Shown here: positions 7,358 to 15,611 of the stretch, piece by piece
How positions within the stretch are numbered: position 1 is the stretch's first letter
Layout of the letters: each line of letters opens with the position of its first letter
Notes under the pieces: model-generated
Told to the model about the DNA's origin: nothing
Database searches by the model: none
What the model saw: only the letters and a program-made list of their open reading frames with translations
Made by a program: the position numbers and the translations under genes
NCBI RefSeq assembly: GCF_002929495.1
Contig: NZ_PJJJ01000026.1
Span: 29,256-93,255, forward strand
Length of the DNA: 64,000 nucleotides
Direction: 5' to 3'
DNA from: Cryobacterium sp. Y82
GTDB taxonomy: Bacteria > Actinomycetota > Actinomycetes > Actinomycetales > Microbacteriaceae

Positions 7358-8590
7358 TCATAGCCACCGCATGGTGAACGCCCGGGCGACGATCTGGTTG
7401 GCCGGCGGCAGTGTGAGGGAGCGCACGAGGGCGTTGCGGGCCCGGAGCCGCACGCCGTGGGCGGGGCGGCCCATACTCATGTTGAATCCGGCCTGCAGGG
7501 CAGCGCGACGCCCGGCACTGCGACGGCTGCGGTCGTAATGCGCCAGAACGGATGCCGCTACCGCCGGCTCGAGCAACGCCCGCTGCAGCGCCGGCCCGAG
7601 TGCAACGGCGTCGAGCCAGCCGAGATTCATGCCCTGCCCGCCGATCGGACTGATCTCGTGCGCCGCGTCGCCAACCAGCACAATGCGGCCCACAGCGGGC
7701 GGGCGGGACATCGGCCCGCCCGGAACCTGCACCGGCTTCGATTGCATACTCCGCGCCAGTCTTTGCTGCACGGCAAACGCGCTGGCGGCCCCGAGCGGTT
7801 CGGGCAGTCTCACCCCCGTTCGATGACGGATGAGCGCGGCCAGGTCGGCGCTGTCGGCATCCGTTGCGAGAAAATCGGTCATTGCCACCCATCGCCGACG
7901 ACCGCCGGGCAGCGGAAACGACTCGACCACGCCGCCACGCTCGAAATAGAGCACCGCGCCGGCATTGACCGGGGCAGTACCGATCGGGGCAGTACCGAGC
8001 GATGCCGTACCGATTGATGCCGTACCGATCGATGCCGGGTCGACGAAGTCGCCCATGAGATAGGTCTCGCTCTGTCCGAGCTGCCGCCAGTCGATGCCCG
8101 CCGCCTCCCTCACCCGGCTCCGGGCGCCGTCCGCCCCGATCACAAAGCGGGCCTCGATCGTGCCGGAATCGGTTGACACCACGACGGCGTCACCGCGGTC
8201 GCGCACCCCCATCATCGTCACGCCGCTGCGATACCGTCCGGGCCGGAGCGTCTCGAACCGCGCGCGCAATAGGGACTCCGTCTCGTACTGCGGCAGGGCG
8301 ACCACGAACGGATATCCCGGCGCTGCCCGCTCAAATGACAATTGCCCGAGCCGATGGCCGTCGGAGCGCACCTCCCCCTCGCGAATGCGCACGGCTCGAT
8401 CGAGGAGGGCGTCGGCAACGCCGATTGCTGCGAGGGCCCGCAGCGACGGCGGGTGAATGCCAATCGCCCGCGAGCGGAGAGACGGCTGTGAACGCTGCTC
8501 GAGTACCTCTACGTCGAGCCCGCCGACGGCGAGCACGCAGGCGAGCATCGTGCCAACCGGCCCTCCGCCGACGATGACAATGTCACGCAT
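7358..8590 (-). CDS. FAD-dependent monooxygenase of the polyketide operon (SrsC-like)
   Basis: A 410-residue aromatic-hydroxylase-type flavoprotein. The ADP-binding motif IVIVGGGPVG lies at the N-terminus, RSRAIGIHPPSL follows, and the second FAD motif VGDAAHEISPIGGQGMN sits near residue 305. The ATG at 8590 overlaps the end of the methyltransferase gene by 8 nt. Type III PKS, methyltransferase and flavin hydroxylase in one operon match the srsABC logic of Streptomyces griseus, where the hydroxylase oxidises a methylated phenolic lipid to a quinone. The middle of the protein carries a pentapeptide repeat encoded by 15-bp tandem DNA repeats. Confidence 0.85.
   Translation of the reverse strand: MRDIVIVGGGPVGTMLACVLAVGGLDVEVLEQRSQPSLRSRAIGIHPPSLRALAAIGVADALLDRAVRIREGEVRSDGHRLGQLSFERAAPGYPFVVALPQYETESLLRARFETLRPGRYRSGVTMMGVRDRGDAVVVSTDSGTIEARFVIGADGARSRVREAAGIDWRQLGQSETYLMGDFVDPASIGTASIGTASLGTAPIGTAPVNAGAVLYFERGGVVESFPLPGGRRRWVAMTDFLATDADSADLAALIRHRTGVRLPEPLGAASAFAVQQRLARSMQSKPVQVPGGPMSRPPAVGRIVLVGDAAHEISPIGGQGMNLGWLDAVALGPALQRALLEPAVAASVLAHYDRSRRSAGRRAALQAGFNMSMGRPAHGVRLRARNALVRSLTLPPANQIVARAFTMRWL
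7971..8030. repeat. Intragenic 15-bp tandem repeat (four units)
   Basis: Four consecutive 15-bp units, variants of GATGCCGTACCGATC and GGGGCAGTACCGATC, lie in frame inside the FAD monooxygenase gene. They encode SIGTA, SIGTA, SLGTA and PIGTA on the minus strand. A fifth degenerate unit follows in the DNA. Confidence 0.9.
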
Positions 8591-9311
8591 CCGGCGCAGG
8601 AGCTGCCAGCTGCCTCGGAGCCTCCCAGCGCAGCTCCAACCGCGAGGGGAGGCCGCGCGACACGGTCCAGTTGGCCGGCACAACCGCCCGCAATTCTTCG
8701 GCGGTGTAGCTACGTTGAATCGAGGTGAGCCCGTCGGGGCGGATATAGGAGTGCCGAAAGAATGGCGAGGTCGCCGCCGCAAACCCGAGATAGGCGAAAT
8801 TCGACCGCTTGAGGTCGGCGTGCAGTACCCGGCGACGGGCGAGCGCCTCCGAGTCCACGAGCAACCCTTTCAGCTCGTCGACGCTCAAGTGGTGCAGCAC
8901 GTGATTGGAGACCACGAAGTCGAAGCGTTCACCGTTCGCCACGAGGTCAGAGCTGAGCGCCTGCTGAAATGACAGCCCCACGATTTTAGGCTGGCTGGTC
9001 GCGAACACGTGCGCGCGGGCATCCGGATCGATGCCGGTCACCGTGAGTCGCAGACCGTCGCGCACGGCCCAGCGAGCCAGCGCCCGCGACACGTCGCCGC
9101 CCCCGGAACCGACGTCGAGCAGGGTCATCTCGGTCGTCGTCGACAGAGCGGGGCGGATGCTGCGGCGATAGATCCCCCACCAGCCAGACACGACCGCGTT
9201 CACAACGCGAAAATCCTGATAGGTGCGGGTGAGCATGGCCGGATCGCACAGCGGAGAATCCATGAGCTCCACGGCCCTGTGTGCTCGCACGCGGAGCGAG
9301 GGAAGTGCCAT
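8583..9311 (-). CDS. Class I SAM methyltransferase of the polyketide operon (SrsB-like)
   Basis: A 242-residue methyltransferase with motif I LLDVGSGGGDVS, acidic VTGIDPDA and the post-motif VSNHVLHHL, typical of small-molecule (UbiE-like) methyltransferases. It begins directly after the polyketide synthase stop (0 nt) and overlaps the hydroxylase by 8 nt, so co-translation is likely. By analogy with srsB it would methylate the phenolic polyketide ring or a hydroxyl group; this is inference from context. Confidence 0.85.
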   Translation of the reverse strand: MALPSLRVRAHRAVELMDSPLCDPAMLTRTYQDFRVVNAVVSGWWGIYRRSIRPALSTTTEMTLLDVGSGGGDVSRALARWAVRDGLRLTVTGIDPDARAHVFATSQPKIVGLSFQQALSSDLVANGERFDFVVSNHVLHHLSVDELKGLLVDSEALARRRVLHADLKRSNFAYLGFAAATSPFFRHSYIRPDGLTSIQRSYTAEELRAVVPANWTVSRGLPSRLELRWEAPRQLAAPAPDA

Positions 9312-10526
9312 TCAGCCCTCGATCACGGTCATCAGTCCGGACTCGACGGTAAGGCCGGGGCCGAACGCCATAGAGCAGACCCGTTCGCCATCGGCGGTGG
9401 CAGCGTCGTCAAGAATGTACTTCATCACGAACAAAATGGTCGCGCTGCTCATATTGCCGTTGGTGCGCAGAGTTTCCCGCGATGGATTTAGCTGGTCGGT
9501 GCGCAGTCCGAGCTTGGCTTCGGTCTTGTCGAGAATGCTTCGACCGCCAGGGTGGATCGCCCAGTGCTCGATCACCGAGCTGAGCGAGGCCGGCGGCGCG
9601 AGGGTGAGAACCCGGGCGCCCACACTGCCTCCGACAGCGCTCGTGTCCTCGGAGAGCGGGGCGGCAAGTTGCGCGGTGATCGACGCATCGCGGGCGAACA
9701 GCGGGGCGAGGGCCCCCTCGATGTGCTCGTCGATGATGTGCGGCACATAGGTGCTCAAAATCATCTCGAAGCCCTCATCGCCGATCTTCCACGCCATGTC
9801 GCCTTCGCCGACCGGGGTGATCACCGTTTCAAACAGGTCGAGGCCGAGGGCCTTCTCGCCGGGCAGCGGGGGCCTGGCGCTGACGATTCCGGCGGCGGCG
9901 CCGTCAGAGAACAGCGACGAGGCAACGATGGTGTCCGGGTCGCTCGAGGTGCGCAGGTGCAGCGAGCACAGTTCCGCGCTGACCACGAGCACGACCGCGT
10001 TCGGGTCGGCCTCGACGAACTGCTTCGCGGTGCGCAGGGCCGGCATCGCCGCGTAACATCCCATGAATCCAAGGTGGTAACGCTGGGTACTGGCTTTCAG
10101 CCCGAGCTCCCGCACCAGCATGTAGTCGGGGCCAGGCGCGTAAAACCCGGTGCAGGAGACGGTGACGACGTGGGTCACATCTTCGGGACGGATATCGGGG
10201 CAGGCGGCAAGCGCCCGGCAGCCGGCCTCAACGAAGAGTTTGGTGGCCTCGGTGATGTAGAGCTCGTTGCGCACTTTGGTGCTCGGCACCAATAGCAGCT
10301 GCTGCCGCGCATCGAAGAACTGTGCTTCGGTTGCGTCGTTGTCGAGGGTGAGTTCGGCGATGACGGTATGTCGGGTCTCGATGCCCGACACGTTGAAACT
10401 CGTGCTGACCAGCCGTTGGGCTAGTCGGCTCAGCCCCGGCTGGGCGGCGAAGATGTCGCGCACCTGTTCTTGAATCAGAATCGTCGGGGGAACTACGGTC
10501 TGGAGCGCTCTCAGAGTGACGGCCAT
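9312..10526 (-). CDS. Type III polyketide synthase
   Basis: A 404-residue chalcone-synthase-like homodimeric enzyme that condenses an acyl starter with malonyl-CoA. The complete triad is present: Cys157 in GFMGCYAAM, His325 in WAIHPGG and Asn358 in NGNMSSAT. The GFYAPGPDYMLV region and C-terminal FGPGLTVE are family-typical. Residues about 280-315 form an Ala/Ser-rich insertion before the catalytic His that many homologues lack. It is the first gene of the operon. I chose the ATG at 10526 because family members begin close to TLRALQTVVP; a GTG at 10541 is possible and neither has a clear ribosome site. The product is probably an alkylresorcinol, alkylpyrone or similar phenolic lipid. Confidence 0.92.
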   Translation of the reverse strand: MAVTLRALQTVVPPTILIQEQVRDIFAAQPGLSRLAQRLVSTSFNVSGIETRHTVIAELTLDNDATEAQFFDARQQLLLVPSTKVRNELYITEATKLFVEAGCRALAACPDIRPEDVTHVVTVSCTGFYAPGPDYMLVRELGLKASTQRYHLGFMGCYAAMPALRTAKQFVEADPNAVVLVVSAELCSLHLRTSSDPDTIVASSLFSDGAAAGIVSARPPLPGEKALGLDLFETVITPVGEGDMAWKIGDEGFEMILSTYVPHIIDEHIEGALAPLFARDASITAQLAAPLSEDTSAVGGSVGARVLTLAPPASLSSVIEHWAIHPGGRSILDKTEAKLGLRTDQLNPSRETLRTNGNMSSATILFVMKYILDDAATADGERVCSMAFGPGLTVESGLMTVIEG

Positions 10527-10576
10527 GAGCCAGTGTCGCACGTGGCTTTGATTGAGTACACCCCTCCGCGCCGAAT

Positions 10577-11497
10577 CTAGGGCAGGCGGGCGAACAGCCG
10601 GGTTCCGCTGAGAGCGAGCAGCAGACCGGCGGTCACGATGGCCGCAACTCCGCCGAGGTAGGCGATGACCGTTCCGAGCGTGCCGACGCGCTCGAACAGG
10701 CTGCTATCCAGCACGAGTGTTGCGATGAGGGCCAGGCCAGAGAGCGCACCACAACCGATCGACACCCACCGAACAACGCGAATCGTCGAGTGGCGCAGTC
10801 CGGTGAATGCCCGGCGCCGGTCCGTCGCGGCCGGGGTATCCGCTCGGCTCACGATGCCCGGGCGCGGCCAGGCCAGCACCGCACCGGCGAGGCACCCCCA
10901 CACGGCGACCCAGAGCAGGGCTGCGATGACGTCACTCGGCCGATGCCACTGGTTGGCGAGCGTTGCCACACCGGCCAGCACGGCGAAAGCTGTACCCCAG
11001 CCGGCGACCATCGGGCGCAGGCGCGGGCTCGCGACCAGAAATACCACAAGAGCGGATGCCGCCGCCACCGTCGTATGCCCCGACGGGAATGAGTTTCCGG
11101 CATACCCCTCGACCGCGAGGTCGGGGCGGGCCAGAATGCCATATTTCAGCAGTTGGGCCGAGGCCGTCGCCGCCGCGGCTGCGCCAAGCGCAACGATGAG
11201 GGTGCGCCAGTTGCGGCGCACCCCCGCAATGACCGCGGTCAAAACCACCCCGAATACCACGGCGATATCCGGCACGGAGTCGAGCACTCGGCCGGTGAAC
11301 GGCGTAATGCTGTGACGACCGAATTCGGCGCCGTCATAGGCGAGCTGGTCGGCCTCCTGGCCGGCGTGGCTACGCACGAAGAAAAGATAGAGGCCGAGGA
11401 AAGCCAGCGCGGTCACCGACGCCCCGACAAGGTACACCAGCGGCCCCTGTCTGGGGGAGCTTCGAGGAGACCGATTGCGCACATTCAAGCATGCCAC
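10577..11497 (-). CDS. PAP2-family membrane phosphatase
   Basis: An approximately 306-residue membrane protein with six or more hydrophobic helices and a PAP2 active site on the outer face. Motif 1 is KYGILARPDL, motif 2 SFPSGHT and motif 3 HRPSD. The usual Arg six residues before the motif 3 His is Thr here, as in some actinobacterial members. Family enzymes dephosphorylate lipid phosphates or undecaprenyl pyrophosphate. The start is uncertain: GTG codons at 11497 and 11482 both fit, and neither has a strong ribosome site. It lies 34 bp downstream of the codirectional reductase gene. Confidence 0.8.
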   Translation of the reverse strand: MACLNVRNRSPRSSPRQGPLVYLVGASVTALAFLGLYLFFVRSHAGQEADQLAYDGAEFGRHSITPFTGRVLDSVPDIAVVFGVVLTAVIAGVRRNWRTLIVALGAAAAATASAQLLKYGILARPDLAVEGYAGNSFPSGHTTVAAASALVVFLVASPRLRPMVAGWGTAFAVLAGVATLANQWHRPSDVIAALLWVAVWGCLAGAVLAWPRPGIVSRADTPAATDRRRAFTGLRHSTIRVVRWVSIGCGALSGLALIATLVLDSSLFERVGTLGTVIAYLGGVAAIVTAGLLLALSGTRLFARLP

Positions 11498-11531
11498 GTG
11501 TTTCGGCAAGCACGGTGTCTGCGCGTACCTG

Positions 11532-12449
11532 CTACGTGGCGGCGAGCACGACCTTACCGCGCAGGTGCCCTGCCATGAGGTACCGGTAGGCGTCCTGTAC
11601 CTGCTCGAGCGGAAAGACCCGGTCGATGGGCAACACGATCTCTCCGGCCGCAATCAGCCCGGCCAGCGAGTCGAGATCGTCGATGCTTGCAGCTTGACCG
11701 CCCACCTCGGAGATTCCGACATCCGCACGATGGCCGCGCGCGGCGATCGTGTTGATGCGGGTGCCGGGAACGCCGAGTTCGAGGGCCGCGTCGATCGTAG
11801 GGGCGCCGTTGTAGTCGAGGGCAGCCGTCACCGTCAGGCCGGTCGCCAGTACCCGGTCGACCAGGCCGTCGCCGTAGGCGATGGGAATGACGCCGAGCCC
11901 GCGCAGAAATTCGTGATTGACAGGGCTCGCGGTGCCCACAACGGTCGCCCCGGTGCGCACGGCAAGCTGGCAGGCGAGGATGCCGACACCACCGGCGGCA
12001 GCACCGATCAGCACGGTGTCGTCGATGGTCAGGCCGAGGGACGCAACGCTAGCCCAGGCGGCCCGTCCCGCAATGTCGAGACCCCCAGCCTGTTCAAAAG
12101 TGAGGGCGTCCGGCTTCTTGAGAATTCGCGTCGCGTCAACGACGACGAAGTCTGCCTGGGCGTGCATCCGCTTGCCGCCGAACACGGCGTCACCGATGTG
12201 AAAACCCGAGACACCATCGCCCACCTCATCGATGACACCGGAGAAATCGTTGCCGTTGCCGCAGGGCGGAACCGCCTCGTAACGTAATGCAGCCGGGCCG
12301 CCGTGAAAGATCTTGTAGTCGACGGGATTCAGGCCGGCGACGTGCACGCGCACCCGCACCTCACCACGCCCAGCCTGTGGTTGCTCATCGCGCACGATGC
12401 TCAACACCTCGGGTCCACCAAATTCGTCAATGCGTACGTAGCGCGCCAT
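11532..12449 (-). CDS. NADP-dependent quinone-type oxidoreductase (zinc-free MDR)
   Basis: A 305-residue medium-chain dehydrogenase/reductase. The GroES-like N-terminus has VRVHVAGLNPVDYKIF and the cofactor site is IGAAAGGVG followed by ACQLAVRTGATVVGTAS. No zinc-binding Cys cluster is visible, which places it with quinone oxidoreductases. The ATG is preceded by TAGGCT and 6 nt (12456-12461), a leaderless start. The divergent phosphodiesterase gene begins about 140 bp away. Substrate unknown. Confidence 0.9.
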   Translation of the reverse strand: MARYVRIDEFGGPEVLSIVRDEQPQAGRGEVRVRVHVAGLNPVDYKIFHGGPAALRYEAVPPCGNGNDFSGVIDEVGDGVSGFHIGDAVFGGKRMHAQADFVVVDATRILKKPDALTFEQAGGLDIAGRAAWASVASLGLTIDDTVLIGAAAGGVGILACQLAVRTGATVVGTASPVNHEFLRGLGVIPIAYGDGLVDRVLATGLTVTAALDYNGAPTIDAALELGVPGTRINTIAARGHRADVGISEVGGQAASIDDLDSLAGLIAAGEIVLPIDRVFPLEQVQDAYRYLMAGHLRGKVVLAAT

Positions 12450-12590
12450 ACCGCCAGCCTAGGGCCACCCGCCGATGCCCGATTGATGCGTGGCGTACAC
12501 CCGTTGTTCAAGAACTTCTGATCGAATAGTGGGAAGAATCGTGACGGTGTGCCAGCGAGAGTACGCCCGCGACAAACGAATGGACGCTCT

Positions 12591-13529
12591 GTGAGCATTC
12601 GAACGGCTGAATACCCCCGGCCGGACCACTTCCTGTTGCACCTGAGTGACACCCACCTGCTTGCAGGGGGCTCGAAGCTCTACGGCAGCGTCAACGCTGA
12701 AAACCATCTGGCCGATCTCTTCGCCGAGGTCGAGGCCTCCGGCGTCCGGCCCCAGGCCATCGTCTTCACCGGCGATCTCGCCGACAAGGGCGAACCGGGA
12801 GCCTACGAACTGCTGCGTGAGATCGTCGAGCCGGCCGCGGCACGCCTTGGCGCCCGCGTGATCTGGGTGATGGGCAACCACGACAACCGCTCGGCGTTTC
12901 GCGCTGAGCTGCTCGACCAGGTTTCCAGCGAGGCGCCGATTGACCGATCGTATGACCTCAACGGTTTACGGGTGATCACCCTCGACACCTCGGTGCCCGG
13001 CCACCACTACGGCGCGGTATCCGCTGAGCAGCTGCTCTGGCTAGCTGAGGAACTGCGCGTACCAGCTCCCGACGGTACGATTCTCGCCATGCATCACCCG
13101 CCGATCCCGAGCGTGCTCGACCTCGCGGCCGTTGTCGAGTTGCGCGACCAGGATCGCCTGGCCACCGTGCTTCGCGGCTCGGACGTGCGCAGCATCATCG
13201 CCGGACACCTGCACTATTCCTCGATGGCGACGTTTGCCGGCATCCCCGTATCCGTGTCGTCAGCAACCTGTTACACGCAGGACCTCAACGTTCCCGTCGG
13301 TGGCACCCTCGGTCGCGACGGCGCCCGAGCCTTTAATCTCGTGCACGTCTACCCGGGCACTGTGCTGCACTCGGTCGTGCCGCTCGGTCAGTTTCCCACG
13401 CTTGAACACGTGGATGCCGCTGAAAGCGCCAGGCGCCTGCGCGCTTCCGGCGTCGAGATCACGCCGTCGGAGACTCTGCCTGCATTGCGCGAGCCGCCAA
13501 TGACCCGGCCGATCCCGGTACTGCACTAG
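12591..13529 (+). CDS. Calcineurin-like metallophosphoesterase (CpdA-type phosphodiesterase)
   Basis: A 312-residue class III cyclic-nucleotide phosphodiesterase-like enzyme. The metal-binding series is complete: [26 protein letters not shown] and GHLHYS. The GTG at 12591 gives the expected start just before [10 protein letters not shown]; an upstream GTG at 12549 would add 14 residues without family support. A 54-nt leader is possible behind an AATAGT hexamer. Its last 71 bp overlap the convergent Stealth gene, so the C-terminal tails are encoded on both strands. cAMP or another cyclic nucleotide is a likely substrate but is not proven by sequence. Confidence 0.88.
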   Translation: MSIRTAEYPRPDHFLLHLSDTHLLAGGSKLYGSVNAENHLADLFAEVEASGVRPQAIVFTGDLADKGEPGAYELLREIVEPAAARLGARVIWVMGNHDNRSAFRAELLDQVSSEAPIDRSYDLNGLRVITLDTSVPGHHYGAVSAEQLLWLAEELRVPAPDGTILAMHHPPIPSVLDLAAVVELRDQDRLATVLRGSDVRSIIAGHLHYSSMATFAGIPVSVSSATCYTQDLNVPVGGTLGRDGARAFNLVHVYPGTVLHSVVPLGQFPTLEHVDAAESARRLRASGVEITPSETLPALREPPMTRPIPVLH

Positions 13530-15255
13530 AGGCTACACTGGCCCGTTCCCACGGTGCCACGATCGGAAAGTACAGCTCGAGAAATTCGGTGACCGCGGCG
13601 CGACGCACCTCGGTAGAGATTTCCGGGTGACTGCCGTCGTTCAGGCAGAACATGTCCTGGTCGCGATGCTTGCGCAGACGATTCATTTGTCGCAGGGCGA
13701 TGCGCAGTGTCGTCTCGATATAGAGCGAGCGCACCTGCGTCTGCGCAACCGCGCGACCGGTCATCAAGGCATAGTAGTGATACAGCGAGTTGGTGACCGA
13801 GATGTCGGTCGCCGAACGGAACCGGCTGGCGGCTGTGCGACTGAAGTCCTCGGGAAACTCCTGTTCCAGTTCAATTAGCACGCTCTTGCGCATGGGCGCC
13901 GGCGTGTGTTCCAGGTGCCGCGTGGTCACCTTGCCGAAGCGCCCGCGCAACAGCGCCCGATTCACCCGAGCGGCATTCTCGAACCCGCTGCGAGTCGGAT
14001 CGTTCTCGCCCAGCCCGATACGAGTGGCCGCCTCCACGAACTTGGTCACCCCGCCCGGCGAGAAGAACAGCTCCGGGCCGACCGGGCGACCGAAGAACAT
14101 GTCGTCGTTCGAGTACAGAAAGTGCTCGGCCAGGCCCGGAATGTGATGAAGTTGGCTTTCCACGGCGTGCGAATTATGAATGGGCAGCACGCTCGTGTCA
14201 ACGAAGAAGTCTTCACTGCGCATGATCGTGACGCGTGGGTGCTCGGCCAGCCACTCGGGCGCGGGTGAATCGGTCGCGATGAAGATACGTCGAATCCACG
14301 GGGCGAACATGTAGACGCTCCGCAGCGCATACTTGAGCTCATCGATCTGACGAAAACGGGCGTCGGAATCGTCACCTTCGCCGACTACGTAAGCCTTCAT
14401 CCGCTTGGCACGTTCCCGCTGAAATTCGTCGCTCGACCCGTCGACCCAGCTGAACACAAGGTCAATGTCAAAGGAAACGTCGCTCGCCAGGTCGTCGAAC
14501 ATGTTCTGCAGGGTCAGCCAGGTGCGCCCATACATGTCGATGGTCGTTTCACGGGCTTCGGAGCGCGGCAGCCGGGTGCGCATGAGGGCGTTTTCGACGG
14601 GGGCGATGATTTCGTCTTCGCCGAAGCGCCACATTTCCAGCTGGAATGCCGTCTGGGCGCCATAGCGCAGTCGGCCGATCGGTTCGATGCGCGGCCGGTA
14701 GACGCGAAACACGGAGGACTTGCGCAGCGTCGTGAGAGCGCCGTCGGCGAGCAAAAATTGCTGGCTGACAGCGCCATCGAGCGGTTTGGCGTAGAAGGGT
14801 TCGTTGGCGAACGCCCGGCTCAAGACCCTGGTGATTTCCTTGCGCCGCTTGCGGTCGACGGCGATGACCGGCCGCTTGTGGTCGCCGCGCACGAGCAGAA
14901 AGTCGATGCCGGCAGCGGTGAGGGCGTCATAGACGGCTACGAGGTCCTTCACCATGGACTCGTGCGGCGTGTAGTGGCCGTTGATGAGGGCGATCTCGCC
15001 CTTGCGCACGACGAGATCGTCACGGTCGAAGCGACGGGTGCGGGCATCCGGTGTGATCAACACCAACTCGGGCTCACTGCTGAGGGACAGTGTCGGGATC
15101 AGCCCGGTGTTGGTGGGGGGTTCCGGGTCGCTCGAGTCGAAGCCGACGGTGTCCGGGCGAAACGCGTCGGTGTCAAAGATGTCACCGACGAAAGTATCGG
15201 CGTAGCCCTGGAGTGAAGTCTCCGGTTGTGCCTCCGGAATGTCGCGTGTCGCCAT
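13459..15255 (-). CDS. Stealth-family sugar-phosphate phosphotransferase
   Basis: A 598-residue protein with all four Stealth regions: CR1 [10 protein letters not shown] (about 263-273), CR2 from [13 protein letters not shown] through [11 protein letters not shown], the central [19 protein letters not shown] with [10 protein letters not shown]3 [10 protein letters not shown] and CR4 CLNDG. About 250 upstream residues form an N-terminal extension. Stealth proteins are hexose-1-phosphate transferases that build phosphodiester-linked capsular or wall polysaccharide. The ATG at 15255 is fixed by a strong ribosome site, AAGGAGGA, 3 nt upstream. No other capsule gene is adjacent. The 3' end overlaps the convergent phosphodiesterase gene by 71 bp. 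Confidence 0.9.
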   Translation of the reverse strand: MATRDIPEAQPETSLQGYADTFVGDIFDTDAFRPDTVGFDSSDPEPPTNTGLIPTLSLSSEPELVLITPDARTRRFDRDDLVVRKGEIALINGHYTPHESMVKDLVAVYDALTAAGIDFLLVRGDHKRPVIAVDRKRRKEITRVLSRAFANEPFYAKPLDGAVSQQFLLADGALTTLRKSSVFRVYRPRIEPIGRLRYGAQTAFQLEMWRFGEDEIIAPVENALMRTRLPRSEARETTIDMYGRTWLTLQNMFDDLASDVSFDIDLVFSWVDGSSDEFQRERAKRMKAYVVGEGDDSDARFRQIDELKYALRSVYMFAPWIRRIFIATDSPAPEWLAEHPRVTIMRSEDFFVDTSVLPIHNSHAVESQLHHIPGLAEHFLYSNDDMFFGRPVGPELFFSPGGVTKFVEAATRIGLGENDPTRSGFENAARVNRALLRGRFGKVTTRHLEHTPAPMRKSVLIELEQEFPEDFSRTAASRFRSATDISVTNSLYHYYALMTGRAVAQTQVRSLYIETTLRIALRQMNRLRKHRDQDMFCLNDGSHPEISTEVRRAAVTEFLELYFPIVAPWERASVASSAVPGSAGSLAARAMQAESPTA

Positions 15256-15611
15256 GGTCCTCCTTGAGAAAAGTGGTGCACTCGATCGTGGTCCAGCCAG
15301 GGCTGACACTGCGGAGTGCGTCGAAATTACCGGCGTAAATGATTCAGAGTGTTTCGCAGCGACGATCTGCTCGAGAAGCGACGAGGTTCTCGATGAGCGA
15401 CTGGCGTTTGGTGAAACGCGGTGGCATTTGTCTTTAGTGTACGTCTCGAAGTCGTTAATTTGCTGCGGCGACCGGGCGACCGGGCCGCGCCATCAACGGA
15501 CGCTGCGGCATCCGTTTAACCGGTCTAACCGTGTCAGAGTGCGGATTTCGGGAACCACGAGGGATCCTTTCGGCGGGCCCAGGGGTGTGGGGCGAAGGTG
15601 ATATCCCGATG
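15256..15611. other. Intergenic stretch without a recognised gene
   Basis: About 356 bp between the 5' end of the Stealth gene and the 3' end of the DUF255 gene, both on the minus strand. It must hold the Stealth promoter, but no TTGACA/TATAAT pair or T-tailed hairpin stands out. A GGTTAGACCGGTTAAACGG tract (minus strand, near 15514-15532) is locally repetitive. Open frames here lack coding character. Confidence 0.5.

Noticed and set aside
5722-7377. 551-codon plus-strand frame antisense to the methyltransferase
   Set aside because: Its product is low-complexity Arg/Gly/Val-rich, while the minus strand carries clear methyltransferase motifs.
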